A DNA stretch of 64,000 nt, taken from Patiriisocius marinus. GTDB taxonomy: Bacteria; Bacteroidota; Bacteroidia; Flavobacteriales; Flavobacteriaceae. Made by a program: the position numbers and the translations under genes. Position 1 is the stretch's first letter. Each line of letters begins with the position of its first letter. The stretch lies in NCBI RefSeq assembly GCF_008974325.1, contig NZ_BKCG01000001.1, positions 992,001-1,056,000 of the forward strand, read 5' to 3'. Under the pieces are notes generated by a model, which was not told the origin of the DNA, searched no databases, and saw only the letters and a list, made by a program, of their open reading frames with translations. Below, one piece after another: positions 54,237 through 63,706 of this stretch.

Positions 54237-56471
54237 TTGAAAAAACTTCTCTTTATATTAATTACACTTATTCTCACTTCAGCTTTTTCTCAAGAGCAGG
54301 AGAATGAGGATTTGAAAGTGGGTGTAGTTTTAAGTGGTGGCGGTGCTAAGGGTTTAGCTCATATAGGTGTTTTAGAAGCTATTGAGGATGCGGGTGTTCG
54401 CATTGATTATATAGCCGGAACAAGTATGGGAGCTATTGTTGGAGGCTTGTATGCATCTGGATATTCTGCAAAGCAATTAGACTCAATATTTAGAAAAGTA
54501 GATTTTGACAAGCTAATCCAAGATGAAGTTCCAAGAAAAGCGAAAACCTTTTACGAAAAAGATGAAGCAGAGAAATATGCTTTAACCTTGCCTTTCGACA
54601 AATTTGAAATTGCTTTTCCTTCAGGATTATCAAAAGGACAAAATCTTTATAATTTATTTTCAAGATTGACTTCACATGTTAGCACTATAGATGATTTTAG
54701 CAAATTACCTATTCCTTTTTTCTGTATAGCAACAAATGCCGAAAATGGCGAACAAGTGATGCTTGAAAAAGGCTATTTGCCTAAAGCTATTTCTGCAAGT
54801 GGTGCACTGCCGTCCTTATTTAGTCCAGTAGTAATTAATGGAGATATATTAATTGATGGAGGTGTGATAAATAATTATCCTATTGAAGAGTTGAAAGCTA
54901 AAGGAGTAGATATTATTATTGGAGTAGATGTGCAGGATGATTTTAGAGATAGAAAAGAACTTAAATCTGCCGTAGATATGATGGTACAAATCAATAATTA
55001 TAGCACGGTAAAGCAGATGATGGAAAAGCGGGACTTTACAGATGTGTATATTCATCCAGATATTAATGACTATACAATTGTATCATTTGATGAAGGAGCA
55101 TCAATAATTGAATCTGGTGCCATTGCAGGTCAAAAAGTAATGAAAGATTTAGTTGCAATTGCAAACAGACAGAAATATGTAGAACCAGCATTGGTTAAAT
55201 TTGATTTTGAAGATGAAATTTTTATTAAAGAAGTTACCGTTAATGGTAATAAACAATACACTAAAGATTACGTTTTAGGAAAATTAAAGCTTAAAATTCC
55301 CGCAATTGTATCTTATGAAGATTTTAGTGTAGGGGTTAATAACCTTTCTGCAACTGGTAATTTTGAAACTATAGACTATCGTTTTAAAAAAGATACAGAT
55401 GGTACTTATATAATAAATTTTAATGTGCGCGAAAGTCCTTCGAGAATGCTACTAAGGTTAGGACTTCATTATGATCCGTTATTTAAAACGGGTGCGCTTA
55501 TTAATGTTACAAGAAAACGCCTTTTTAGTAATAACGATATTGCTTCTTTAGATTTTATTGTGGGTGATAATGTTCGCTATAATTTTAATTATTACATTGA
55601 TAAAGGATTTTATTGGAGTGTAGGTTTTAACTCAAGTTATTATTTTTTTGATAATGATATTGCAATTGATTTTATTGCTAACGATGTTGTTAATGATGAA
55701 TCTTTACAACTCAATGAGATTGAACTACAATACAGCGATTTTACAAATAGATTATATGCCGAAACACTTTTTAGGCGTTCATTTCTATTAGGTATTGGTG
55801 CGGAACATAAATATTTACGATACCTATCTGAAACTATTGGTATTGATGAAAATAACTCACCGCGTACTGTTTTTGAGAGCACAAATTATTATAGTGCTTT
55901 CAGTTATTTGAAGTATGATACATTTGACAATGTTTTCTTTCCAAAAGAAGGAATGCAATTTGAGGGAAACTTTAGTCTTTATGGTTTTGCAGAAGGAAGA
56001 AATAAAGACTTTGAGCCTTTTTCAATAGCAAGAGCACGTGCGGGCTATGCTAAAAAATTCGGAGATAAGTTTTCAGCATTACTTACAACTGAAGGAGGCT
56101 TTAAAATAGGAGGGAATAATACACAATCATTAGATTTTTTTCTAGGTGGTTATGGGTTTAAAGAAATTAATAATATCATTCCCTTTTATGGTTACGAACC
56201 ATTAAGTCTGAGAGGTAACACTTATTTAAAATCTAGTTTAATTATAGATTACGAAATACTACAAAAAAACCATTTAAATCTTTTTGTAAATATTGCAAAC
56301 GTAGGAGAGGATTTGTTTGATGATAGTTCTTGGATTGACAGTATTGATTATTCGGGTATAGGTTTTGGTTACGGTCTTGAAACATTTTTAGGCCCCTTAG
56401 AAATTAAATATGCCTATTCTCCAGAAAGAGCAGCTAGCGAATGGTATGTTAAAGCAGGTTTTAGGTTTTGA
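54237..56471 (+). CDS. Patatin-like phospholipase fused to an outer-membrane barrel (type Vd-like)
   Basis: This 744-residue protein starts at TTG 54237, which gives a full signal peptide (MKKLLFILITLILTSAFSQE). A patatin domain follows with oxyanion loop GGGAKG (34-39), nucleophile Ser63 (GTSMG) and Asp207 (DGG): the Ser-Asp dyad is intact. After a POTRA-like linker (about 325-395) comes a BamA/Omp85-type 16-strand barrel ending in KAGFRF. The design is that of PlpD-like type Vd autotransporters. It would hydrolyse lipids or stay surface-attached; whether the passenger is released is unknown. Confidence 0.92.
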   Translation: MKKLLFILITLILTSAFSQEQENEDLKVGVVLSGGGAKGLAHIGVLEAIEDAGVRIDYIAGTSMGAIVGGLYASGYSAKQLDSIFRKVDFDKLIQDEVPRKAKTFYEKDEAEKYALTLPFDKFEIAFPSGLSKGQNLYNLFSRLTSHVSTIDDFSKLPIPFFCIATNAENGEQVMLEKGYLPKAISASGALPSLFSPVVINGDILIDGGVINNYPIEELKAKGVDIIIGVDVQDDFRDRKELKSAVDMMVQINNYSTVKQMMEKRDFTDVYIHPDINDYTIVSFDEGASIIESGAIAGQKVMKDLVAIANRQKYVEPALVKFDFEDEIFIKEVTVNGNKQYTKDYVLGKLKLKIPAIVSYEDFSVGVNNLSATGNFETIDYRFKKDTDGTYIINFNVRESPSRMLLRLGLHYDPLFKTGALINVTRKRLFSNNDIASLDFIVGDNVRYNFNYYIDKGFYWSVGFNSSYYFFDNDIAIDFIANDVVNDESLQLNEIELQYSDFTNRLYAETLFRRSFLLGIGAEHKYLRYLSETIGIDENNSPRTVFESTNYYSAFSYLKYDTFDNVFFPKEGMQFEGNFSLYGFAEGRNKDFEPFSIARARAGYAKKFGDKFSALLTTEGGFKIGGNNTQSLDFFLGGYGFKEINNIIPFYGYEPLSLRGNTYLKSSLIIDYEILQKNHLNLFVNIANVGEDLFDDSSWIDSIDYSGIGFGYGLETFLGPLEIKYAYSPERAASEWYVKAGFRF

Positions 56472-56528
56472 AAATCAGCAGTAATGCCACAAATTTTCCC
56501 GATATTTGTGTAGTTTAAAACATGTAAT

Positions 56529-57692
56529 ATGCCTAGATATCACAAATTAGGGGACATCCCTCACAAACGTCATACACAATTTAGAAAACCAGATGGAACG
56601 CTATACAGCGAGCAGCTTTTTGGAACTATTGGTTTTGATGGAATGTATAGTAACAGTTATCACGTTCATAGGCCTACAATGGTTAAGGATATTAAAAAAC
56701 AATATAGTGTTGCTCCTAAAATTGCTTTAGAAAACAATATTAAATCGTATCGTTTTAGAGGTTTTCAAGTAGCTCCAGTTGATGACTATTTAGAGAGTAG
56801 AAAAGCAGTTCTTACAAATAGTGATTGTACTATTATATTATCTGCACCTCGACATTCACTTAAGGATTATTTTTATAAAAATACAGATGCAGACGAGTTG
56901 TTATTTGTACATAAAGGAACAGGGAAACTACGTACTCATTTAGGAAATTTAGATTTCAAGTACGGTGATTATTTATTAATTCCTCGTGGAATGATTTATC
57001 AAATAGATTTTGACACGGAAGATAATAGATTGTTTATTGTAGAATCTAGAAGCCCAATTTATACCCCTAAACGTTACCGAAATTGGTTTGGTCAACACCT
57101 AGAGCACTCTCCTTTTTGTGAGCGCGATATACGTGTGCCTTACGAATTAGAAACCCATGATGAACTGGGAGACTTCGTGATAAAAGTAAAAAAGAAAGAC
57201 GAAATTATTGAAATGGTCTATGCTTCACATCCATTTGATGTGGTAGGTTATGACGGTTATAATTATCCGTATGCATTTTCAATTCACGATTTTGAACCAA
57301 TAACAGGGCGAATCCACCAACCGCCACCAGTACATCAAACCTTCGAGACAGACACATTTGTAATATGCTCATTCTGCCCGCGTTTATACGATTATCATCC
57401 ACAAAGTATACCTGCGCCATACAATCATAGCAATATTGATAGCGATGAGGTGTTATACTATGTAGATGGCGATTTTATGAGTAGAAATGATATTGACGCA
57501 GGTCATATTTCATTACACCCAGCGGGTATACCTCACGGTCCCCACCCAGGTGCTGCAGAACGTAGTATTGGGCAAAAAGGAAGTGATGAATTAGCAGTAA
57601 TGGTAGACACATTTAAACCATTAATGGTAACTGAAGAAGCTATGAAAATCGCAGATGAAGATTACTATAAAAGCTGGTTAGAAGATCACTAA
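56529..57692 (+). CDS. hmgA: Homogentisate 1,2-dioxygenase
   Basis: This 387-residue non-haem iron enzyme opens the ring of homogentisate in tyrosine and phenylalanine breakdown. Family features visible are the N-terminal YHKLGDIPHKRHTQF, the cupin core (FVHKGTGKLRTHLGNLDFKYGDY, split across several strands) and the iron-site region HPAGIPHGPHPGA near the C-terminus. It lies upstream of tryptophan 2,3-dioxygenase, so this stretch serves aromatic amino-acid catabolism. Confidence 0.95.
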   Translation: MPRYHKLGDIPHKRHTQFRKPDGTLYSEQLFGTIGFDGMYSNSYHVHRPTMVKDIKKQYSVAPKIALENNIKSYRFRGFQVAPVDDYLESRKAVLTNSDCTIILSAPRHSLKDYFYKNTDADELLFVHKGTGKLRTHLGNLDFKYGDYLLIPRGMIYQIDFDTEDNRLFIVESRSPIYTPKRYRNWFGQHLEHSPFCERDIRVPYELETHDELGDFVIKVKKKDEIIEMVYASHPFDVVGYDGYNYPYAFSIHDFEPITGRIHQPPPVHQTFETDTFVICSFCPRLYDYHPQSIPAPYNHSNIDSDEVLYYVDGDFMSRNDIDAGHISLHPAGIPHGPHPGAAERSIGQKGSDELAVMVDTFKPLMVTEEAMKIADEDYYKSWLEDH

Positions 57693-57731
57693 ATGGCAAA
57701 GCCGAAATTTTAATGTCGGAATATTTCGGCT
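57693..57731. repeat. Hairpin and dispersed-repeat copy after hmgA
   Basis: AGCCGAAAT (57700-57708) pairs with ATTTCGGCT (57723-57731) around a 14-base loop, directly after the hmgA stop. The left arm is part of the dispersed 13-mer repeat (minus-strand TTTCGGCTTTGCC, 57695-57707), which also occurs near 7123 and in two signal-peptide coding regions. It may be a transcript-end structure; no T-run follows. Confidence 0.6.
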
Positions 57732-57837
57732 AAATTTAAATGGATATAATCATCCTTTATTAAATCTAAAATTTCGGAATTCCAAAATGGAACAACTATT
57801 GTATTTAAGGATAAAAAAGTCCTTAAATTACATGATT

Positions 57838-58608
57838 ATGAAAAAGTATTTTACAATTTTATTACTCTTGATTTCAGTTGCTATTTCAGCACAGGAACAG
57901 GCCTATGGTGATGGCGAGTGGTTTAAATTTAGAGTTCACTATGGATTAATTACTGCGGGTTATGCCACCTTAAAAGTAGATAATGCAATGGTTGATGGTA
58001 AAGAAGTTTACCACATTCAAGGAGAAGGCCACACTACTGGAATGACACGATGGGTTTTTAATGTTGAAGATTATTACCAATCGTATGTAGACCGAGAATT
58101 AGATATTCCTTATCGTTTTGTTAGAAAAATTAATGAAGGCGGTTACAAGAAAGATATCATGATTGATTTTGATCACGATAATCAAAAGGCAATTGTAAAC
58201 AACTATAAACATAAAACTTCGGAAGAAGTTCTATTACCTGATAATGCTCAGGATATGGTGAGTTCATTCTATTATCTACGTAATCAACTAGACACTGAAA
58301 ATTTGAAAGTGGGGCACACGGTTGATATGAATATGTTTTTTGATAGAGGAACACATAAATTCCGACTTAAATTCTTGGGTAGGGAAACCTTAAATACTAC
58401 TTTTGGAAAAGTTCCAACATTAATCTTTAGACCTTATGTAGAATCTGGTCGTGTCTTTAAAGAAGAGGAAAGTTTAACGGTTTGGGTGACAGATGATAAA
58501 AATAAAATGCCAATTTTAATAAAGGCAGATTTAATGGTTGGCTCTTTAAAAGCTTCGTTAACCGAATATAAAGGACTCAAACATCAATTTAAGATTATAG
58601 CAGAATAG
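57838..58608 (+). CDS. DUF3108 family exported protein
   Basis: The product is about 256 residues. The frame is open from 57787, but the ATG at 57838 begins a clean signal peptide (MKKYFTILLLLISVAISAQE), so that start is preferred. The mature part is beta-rich (GEWFKFRVHYGLITAGYATL; RDKLE-like strands later) and ends in SLTEYKGLKHQFKIIAE, matching DUF3108 proteins that are thought to bind lipids or act in the envelope. It lies 3 bases upstream of the tryptophan dioxygenase and is co-transcribed with it. Confidence 0.85.
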   Translation: MKKYFTILLLLISVAISAQEQAYGDGEWFKFRVHYGLITAGYATLKVDNAMVDGKEVYHIQGEGHTTGMTRWVFNVEDYYQSYVDRELDIPYRFVRKINEGGYKKDIMIDFDHDNQKAIVNNYKHKTSEEVLLPDNAQDMVSSFYYLRNQLDTENLKVGHTVDMNMFFDRGTHKFRLKFLGRETLNTTFGKVPTLIFRPYVESGRVFKEEESLTVWVTDDKNKMPILIKADLMVGSLKASLTEYKGLKHQFKIIAE

Positions 58609-58611
58609 CTC

Positions 58612-59556
58612 ATGGATGTAAAACCTTCAACTAAAAAACTTTTAGAACAACTCGAAAAAAAATTTGGTGCTATCGATCAGGATTTAGATACGCATTTAGA
58701 AGGATTGCTTCATAGTGAACCAATTACATATTGGGATTACATTAAAACCGATGCGCTTTTAAGTCTTCAAGTGCAACGTACTACACTGCCAGATGAAATG
58801 GTATTTATAATGTATCATCAAGTCAATGAATTATTGTTTAAAATGATCCTTTGGGAAATTGAACAAGTAGCAAAAAGTGTCAATCTTACAGCGGCTTTTT
58901 TTACACAAAAGTTAATGCGTGTAAGTAGGTATTTTGATATGTTAACATCGTCCTTCAATATTATGCGTGAAGGGATGGATCGTGAGCAATACATGAAATT
59001 TAGAATGACTTTAACTCCTGCAAGTGGGTTTCAAAGTGCTCAATACAGAAAAATTGAATTTGCTTCAACTGATTTAATTAACTTAATTGACGCTAGGTTT
59101 AGAGATAATATCGACAGGAATACACCTTATGAGCACGCGCTAGATCATTTGTACTGGCAAGCAGCTGGAAAAGATTTTAAAACAGGTAAAAAATCATATT
59201 TGTTAACTTCATTTGAAGAACGTTACAGAGCAGAGTTCGTAGATTTTACGCAAGAGTATAACACTACAAATCTATATGCTAGATTTAAAGAACTTCCTAA
59301 AGAAGTAAAAGAAAATCCAGCCTTAATTGAAGCAATGAGACATTACGATTATACCGTGAATATTACTTGGGTAATGGCACATTATCATGCTGCTAAATAT
59401 TATATAGGAGGAGATGCTGCCGTTGAAGGTGATGAACTAAAAGCTACAGGAGGAAGTGACTGGACTAAATATATGCTTCCTAAATATCAACGCCGTGTAT
59501 TTTTTCCAGAAGTTTGGACGGCACAAGAACTTAAAGATTGGGGAACCAATATCTAA
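58612..59556 (+). CDS. kynA: Tryptophan 2,3-dioxygenase
   Basis: This 314-residue haem enzyme oxidises tryptophan to N-formylkynurenine, the first step of the kynurenine pathway. Family stretches FIMYHQVNELLFKMILWEIE, LTPASGFQSAQYRKIEF and a C-terminal WVMAHYHAAKYYIGG are present; the histidine there is a candidate haem ligand. It follows the DUF3108 gene and precedes an M23 peptidase-like gene after 21 bases. No other kynurenine-pathway gene is in the window. Confidence 0.95.
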   Translation: MDVKPSTKKLLEQLEKKFGAIDQDLDTHLEGLLHSEPITYWDYIKTDALLSLQVQRTTLPDEMVFIMYHQVNELLFKMILWEIEQVAKSVNLTAAFFTQKLMRVSRYFDMLTSSFNIMREGMDREQYMKFRMTLTPASGFQSAQYRKIEFASTDLINLIDARFRDNIDRNTPYEHALDHLYWQAAGKDFKTGKKSYLLTSFEERYRAEFVDFTQEYNTTNLYARFKELPKEVKENPALIEAMRHYDYTVNITWVMAHYHAAKYYIGGDAAVEGDELKATGGSDWTKYMLPKYQRRVFFPEVWTAQELKDWGTNI

Positions 59557-59577
59557 TTTAAAAGCAGCAGTTTTACA

Positions 59578-60804
59578 TTGAAATATACATTATTTACCCT
59601 CCTCATTATAGTTTCATTTTTTTCATGTACTGATACCGTTGACGAAGACTCTTCGGTTGAAGATATAGTAGAAGTTGAACAAGTAGTAACTGAATATGGA
59701 TATACCCTAAATGACTTTGATGTTATTAGAGATACCGTACAATCTGGTGACACCTTTGGAGCTATTTTAAACGAACGTGGTGTTAGTAATGATAAAATAT
59801 TTGCTGTAGCAACAAAGTTTAAAGATAGTTTTGATGTTCGTAGAATGGTTGTAGGTAAACCCTATGTATTACTTAATTCAAAAGACAGTTTAAAACAAAC
59901 ACAAGTATTTATTTACGAAAAAAATAAGACAGATTACGCTGTAGTTGATTTTAGAGATAGTCTTTCCGTTTATAATGAGCAGCGTGAAATTAAATATGTA
60001 GAAAGAGAAGCGTCTGGTATTATTGAAAGTTCTTTATACCTTACAATGGAGGAGAATAATCTTAGCCCAGCATTGACTGATAGACTAGCTAATATATATG
60101 CTTGGACAGTTAACTTCTTTAAAATTCCAAAAGGAGATCGTTTTAAAATTGTGTATACTGAAAAGTTCATTAACGATACTATTCCCGCTGGAGTTCACGA
60201 AATTAAAGCGGCTTATTTTGAGCATAAAGGTGTTCCATTATATGCTTTTGAATATCAAAACGATAGTTTGCCAGCAAGAGATTTTTATGATGAAAAAGCA
60301 GAAAATTTACGAAGAGCATTCTTAAAAGCACCAGTTAAATTTAGCCGCATATCTTCAAAATATAATCTAAATAGAAGAATAAAATATTACGGATATAAAT
60401 TACGTCCACATAAAGGGACAGATTTTGCTGCTAGCATAGGAAGTCCAATTTTAGCTACTGCAGATGGTACTGTTACTAAAGCAGAGCGCAGAGGAGGTAA
60501 TGGTATTTATGTAAAAATAAAACACAATAGCACTTACGAAACACAATACTTACATATGAAGAAATATAATGTACGTGTTGGCCAATTTGTACGTCAAGGA
60601 GATGTTATTGGTTGGGTAGGTATGACAGGAAATACCGGAGGACCACATGTTTGCTATCGTTTTTGGAAGAATGGTAAGCAAGTTGACCCTTTTAAAGAGG
60701 ATTTACCAGCTTCGAAACCACTACCTCAAATCTACCATGAGGACTATTTCAAAAATATCCAACCACTAAAAGAAAAATTGGATTGTATTACTTATAATAT
60801 GTAA
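59578..60804 (+). CDS. M23 family peptidase-like lipoprotein with altered HxH motif
   Basis: This 408-residue protein starts at TTG 59578, which gives a lipoprotein signal (MKYTLFTLLIIVSFFSC, Cys17). An N-terminal LysM- or OapA-like region (RDTVQSGDTFGAIL) is followed by a C-terminal M23 endopeptidase domain. The first zinc motif HKGTD is intact, but the usual HxH reads HVC (GGPHVCYRF), so the second histidine is a cysteine. M23 enzymes cut peptidoglycan cross-links; with this change the protein may be inactive, a regulator, or use Cys as ligand. It is 21 bases after tryptophan dioxygenase. Confidence 0.9.
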   Translation: MKYTLFTLLIIVSFFSCTDTVDEDSSVEDIVEVEQVVTEYGYTLNDFDVIRDTVQSGDTFGAILNERGVSNDKIFAVATKFKDSFDVRRMVVGKPYVLLNSKDSLKQTQVFIYEKNKTDYAVVDFRDSLSVYNEQREIKYVEREASGIIESSLYLTMEENNLSPALTDRLANIYAWTVNFFKIPKGDRFKIVYTEKFINDTIPAGVHEIKAAYFEHKGVPLYAFEYQNDSLPARDFYDEKAENLRRAFLKAPVKFSRISSKYNLNRRIKYYGYKLRPHKGTDFAASIGSPILATADGTVTKAERRGGNGIYVKIKHNSTYETQYLHMKKYNVRVGQFVRQGDVIGWVGMTGNTGGPHVCYRFWKNGKQVDPFKEDLPASKPLPQIYHEDYFKNIQPLKEKLDCITYNM

Positions 60805-60805
60805 A

Positions 60806-60830
60806 ATGTTGATAACGTTGTTATTAACAT
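60806..60830 (+). terminator. Hairpin after the M23 gene
   Basis: ATGTTGATAAC (60806-60816) and GTTATTAACAT (60820-60830) form an 11-bp stem with one G-T pair and a 3-base loop, starting 2 bases after the stop. No direct T-run follows, so it may be a processing or stability structure as much as a terminator. Confidence 0.5.
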
Positions 60831-60934
60831 CCTGAAATCATCTTTAATTTAGCGTTTTTTTCCTTGTATTTTTAGAATCATTATAACTTAGCATTTTCTT
60901 AACATAAGAGAGATATTAAAGTATATAATATGCG

Positions 60935-60942
60935 TACTTTTG
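60935..60942 (+). promoter_or_regulatory. Probable -7 element of the 60968 TonB receptor
   Basis: TACTTTTG matches TAnnTTTG exactly and ends 25 bases before the ATG. The -33 region is AT-rich without a clear TTTG, so the promoter may be activator-dependent. Confidence 0.55.
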
Positions 60943-60967
60943 CGCAATAATTCATAAAAACAAACAA

Positions 60968-63607
60968 ATGAAAAAACTTTTACTCTTTGTATTTATCGCA
61001 GTACTAGGTGTTACCACCTCATTTGCGCAAGGCAAGGTAATGGGAACCATTATCGATTCAGATTTAGGAAGCCCTATGCCTGGAACTAACGTAGTTGTAG
61101 ATGGAACTACGAACGGAGTTATTACTGATTTTGATGGTAATTTCGAATTAACAGTAGACAACAATAGTGGTTCATTGAACATTAGCTATGTTGGATTTAC
61201 GACAAGAAAAGTAAATTATAAACTAAAAAACGGAGCTGCAAACTTAGGTAATGTTGCTCTTACTGCTGATGCTGCTTCACTTGATGAGGTAATTATCACA
61301 GGTAGTGGTGTAATTCAAGTTGCAGAAGGTCGTCAAACACCAGTAGCTGTATCTACTATTAGAGAGGAAGAAATTCGTCTTAAAGTATCAGGTAATGCTG
61401 AATTTACAGAATCGTTTAAAAACACACCTTCTGTATATGTAGCAAACCAAGGTGGTGGATTTGGTGATAGCCAAGTTTTCTTACGTGGTTTTGATGATAC
61501 TAACACGGCTTTCTTATTAAATGGACAGCCTATTAATGGTCAAGAAGATGGTCGTATGTACTGGTCTAACTGGTCAGGTATGAGTGATGTTGCAAATGCA
61601 GTACAGGTTCAAAGAGGACTTGGTGCTTCTAAACTTGCTATCTCTTCTGTAGGTGGTACTGTTAACATTATTTCTAAAACGACTGACAAAAAACAAGGTG
61701 GTTCTTTCCGTATATTAGGTGGAAATGATAGCTATGTAAAAGGAACAATCGCTTACGATTCAGGTGTTTCTGAAAAAGGATGGGCATTCTCAGTAATGTT
61801 AGACCACTGGCAAGCACACAGAAAGTACGCAATTGGTACTGCTGGACAAGGACAGAACTATATGTTTTCTGTAGGTTATGTTGCAAGTGAAAAAAGTAAA
61901 TTCAACTTTTTGATTACTGGTGCTCCACAATACCACGATCAAAACTTTTCTCAAGACCCTGAAGTTTATGAAACTTTTGGAGGAAAATACAACCCTAACT
62001 CTGGATTTTTAGATGGTGAGCGTTATACTGAAAGACGTAACTACTACCATAAGCCTGTTGCTAACCTTAACTGGGATTACGAAATCAATGATAAAACAGA
62101 CCTTTCTACTGTAGTATATGCTTCTTGGGGCCGCGGTGGTGGAACAGGAAGTTTAGGAAGTAGTTCTAATAGAGTTCGTTTTGATGAAGTACCTGGAGTT
62201 AATGAAGAAATTGACTTTGAAACAATTCGCGAAAACAACATCGCTAATGCAGATGCAAATGGAAATGGAAACTTTGGAGATTCTTACATCCGTCGTTCTT
62301 CTGTAAACAACCACAACTGGTATGGTTTACTTTCTAACTTAAACTATGAAGCTAACGAAAACTGGAATTTAAGTGTTGGTTTAGATGGTAGATTATATAA
62401 AGGAGATCACTTCCGTCAAGTAAATGATTTATTAGGTCTTAATGGTTTTGTAGATAACTTTAGAACTGATCGTCCAGATGACTATACTTTTACTGAAGAA
62501 TATGAAGCAGACCCATGGTCAGCACTTTTCAATACTGCTGACGAAGCAAACCGTACTCAATATGACTACAGTGAAAACATCAACTACATTGGTGGTTTTG
62601 GACAAGCTGAATATGTAAATGATGCGTTTTCTGCATTCTTTCAAGGAGCAGTTTCAACTCAGTCATTTCAAAGAACAGGTCGTTTCACAGGTAGTGAAAT
62701 TGATGGTGTTAATGGATTAGGTGAATCTGAAAAAATTAGCAAAGTTGGTTACAACTTAAAAGGTGGACTTGGATATTCAATTAATGATGCAAGTACATTC
62801 TTTGCAAATGCAGGATACTACTCAAGACAACCTTTCTTAGATAATATCTTCCAAGATATTAGAAACTCTAACGCTTTAGCTTCTGTAGATGTTGACAATG
62901 AAGAAATTGTTGGTTTTGAAGCTGGTTACCGTTACAAAAAAGGAAATATCCGTATTAACTTAGATGCTTACCGTACTGAGTGGGGTAATCGTTTTGTTTC
63001 TACTGGAGGACAAACTACAATTGATGGAAATGAAGTGTTTTTCACAGATCGTTTTACTGATGTAACTCAAATCCATACAGGTTTCGAATTTGATTTTGAA
63101 TACCGTCCAGATCACGATATCTACAGATTAAAAGGATATGGTTCAATTGGAAACTGGGAATTTGATGGTGAAACTCCTTTCACACGTCAAGACAACGAAA
63201 CTCTTGAGTTTATCACACTAGATGATAATACATTAGATCTTTCAGGTGTGAAAGTTGGTCGTGCTCCACAAACATCTTTTGGTGCTGGATTAGTAATCAA
63301 CGTTTGTGAAGGTTTAAGTATTGATGGTGACTATAACGTTTATACTGATTTATATGCTCAAATCGATGCAGATGATGTTGTTGAAAATGCTCAAAATGGT
63401 TTAAGAACTCAAGCTGATCGTTTAGACGGATACGGTTTATTAGACTTAGGTTTAACTTACAAGTTTAACTTTGGTGGAAATAGATTGACATTTAGAGCTA
63501 ATGCTTACAATGCAACTAATGAAGCTTATGTTTCTAGACAAGATAACTTTGGTATCTCTGTAGGTAATGGTCGTACTTACAATGCAAGTATGCGTTACAG
63601 CTTCTAA
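60968..63607 (+). CDS. TonB-dependent receptor with carboxypeptidase-regulatory-like N-domain
   Basis: This is an 879-residue outer-membrane receptor. A signal peptide (ending TTSFAQG), a carboxypeptidase-D regulatory-like domain (about 22-105, PMPGTNVVVDGTTNGVITD), a plug (about 120-230, VFLRGFDDTNTAFLLNGQPI) and a barrel ending in NASMRYSF are visible. No SusD-like partner gene follows it, so it is not a classical SusCD polysaccharide system. Its substrate (vitamin, siderophore or small molecule) cannot be told. A strong terminator follows. Confidence 0.92.
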   Translation: MKKLLLFVFIAVLGVTTSFAQGKVMGTIIDSDLGSPMPGTNVVVDGTTNGVITDFDGNFELTVDNNSGSLNISYVGFTTRKVNYKLKNGAANLGNVALTADAASLDEVIITGSGVIQVAEGRQTPVAVSTIREEEIRLKVSGNAEFTESFKNTPSVYVANQGGGFGDSQVFLRGFDDTNTAFLLNGQPINGQEDGRMYWSNWSGMSDVANAVQVQRGLGASKLAISSVGGTVNIISKTTDKKQGGSFRILGGNDSYVKGTIAYDSGVSEKGWAFSVMLDHWQAHRKYAIGTAGQGQNYMFSVGYVASEKSKFNFLITGAPQYHDQNFSQDPEVYETFGGKYNPNSGFLDGERYTERRNYYHKPVANLNWDYEINDKTDLSTVVYASWGRGGGTGSLGSSSNRVRFDEVPGVNEEIDFETIRENNIANADANGNGNFGDSYIRRSSVNNHNWYGLLSNLNYEANENWNLSVGLDGRLYKGDHFRQVNDLLGLNGFVDNFRTDRPDDYTFTEEYEADPWSALFNTADEANRTQYDYSENINYIGGFGQAEYVNDAFSAFFQGAVSTQSFQRTGRFTGSEIDGVNGLGESEKISKVGYNLKGGLGYSINDASTFFANAGYYSRQPFLDNIFQDIRNSNALASVDVDNEEIVGFEAGYRYKKGNIRINLDAYRTEWGNRFVSTGGQTTIDGNEVFFTDRFTDVTQIHTGFEFDFEYRPDHDIYRLKGYGSIGNWEFDGETPFTRQDNETLEFITLDDNTLDLSGVKVGRAPQTSFGAGLVINVCEGLSIDGDYNVYTDLYAQIDADDVVENAQNGLRTQADRLDGYGLLDLGLTYKFNFGGNRLTFRANAYNATNEAYVSRQDNFGISVGNGRTYNASMRYSF

Positions 63608-63629
63608 TTCTTAGAAACTATAATATAGG

Positions 63630-63662
63630 AATGCCGCCTTCTTCTTGAAGGCGGCATTTTTT
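63630..63662 (+). terminator. Terminator after the large TonB receptor
   Basis: A perfect 12-bp stem, AATGCCGCCTTC (63630-63641) with GAAGGCGGCATT (63647-63658), has a 5-base loop and is followed by a T-run: a strong intrinsic terminator. Confidence 0.9.
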
Positions 63663-63706
63663 ATACATAAATATGTACATTTACAGAACAAATTAAAATT
63701 TAGATT

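Noticed and set aside
60968-63607. SusC-type receptor of a polysaccharide utilisation locus
   Set aside because: No SusD-like lipoprotein or glycoside hydrolase gene is adjacent; a strong terminator and an unrelated membrane protein follow.
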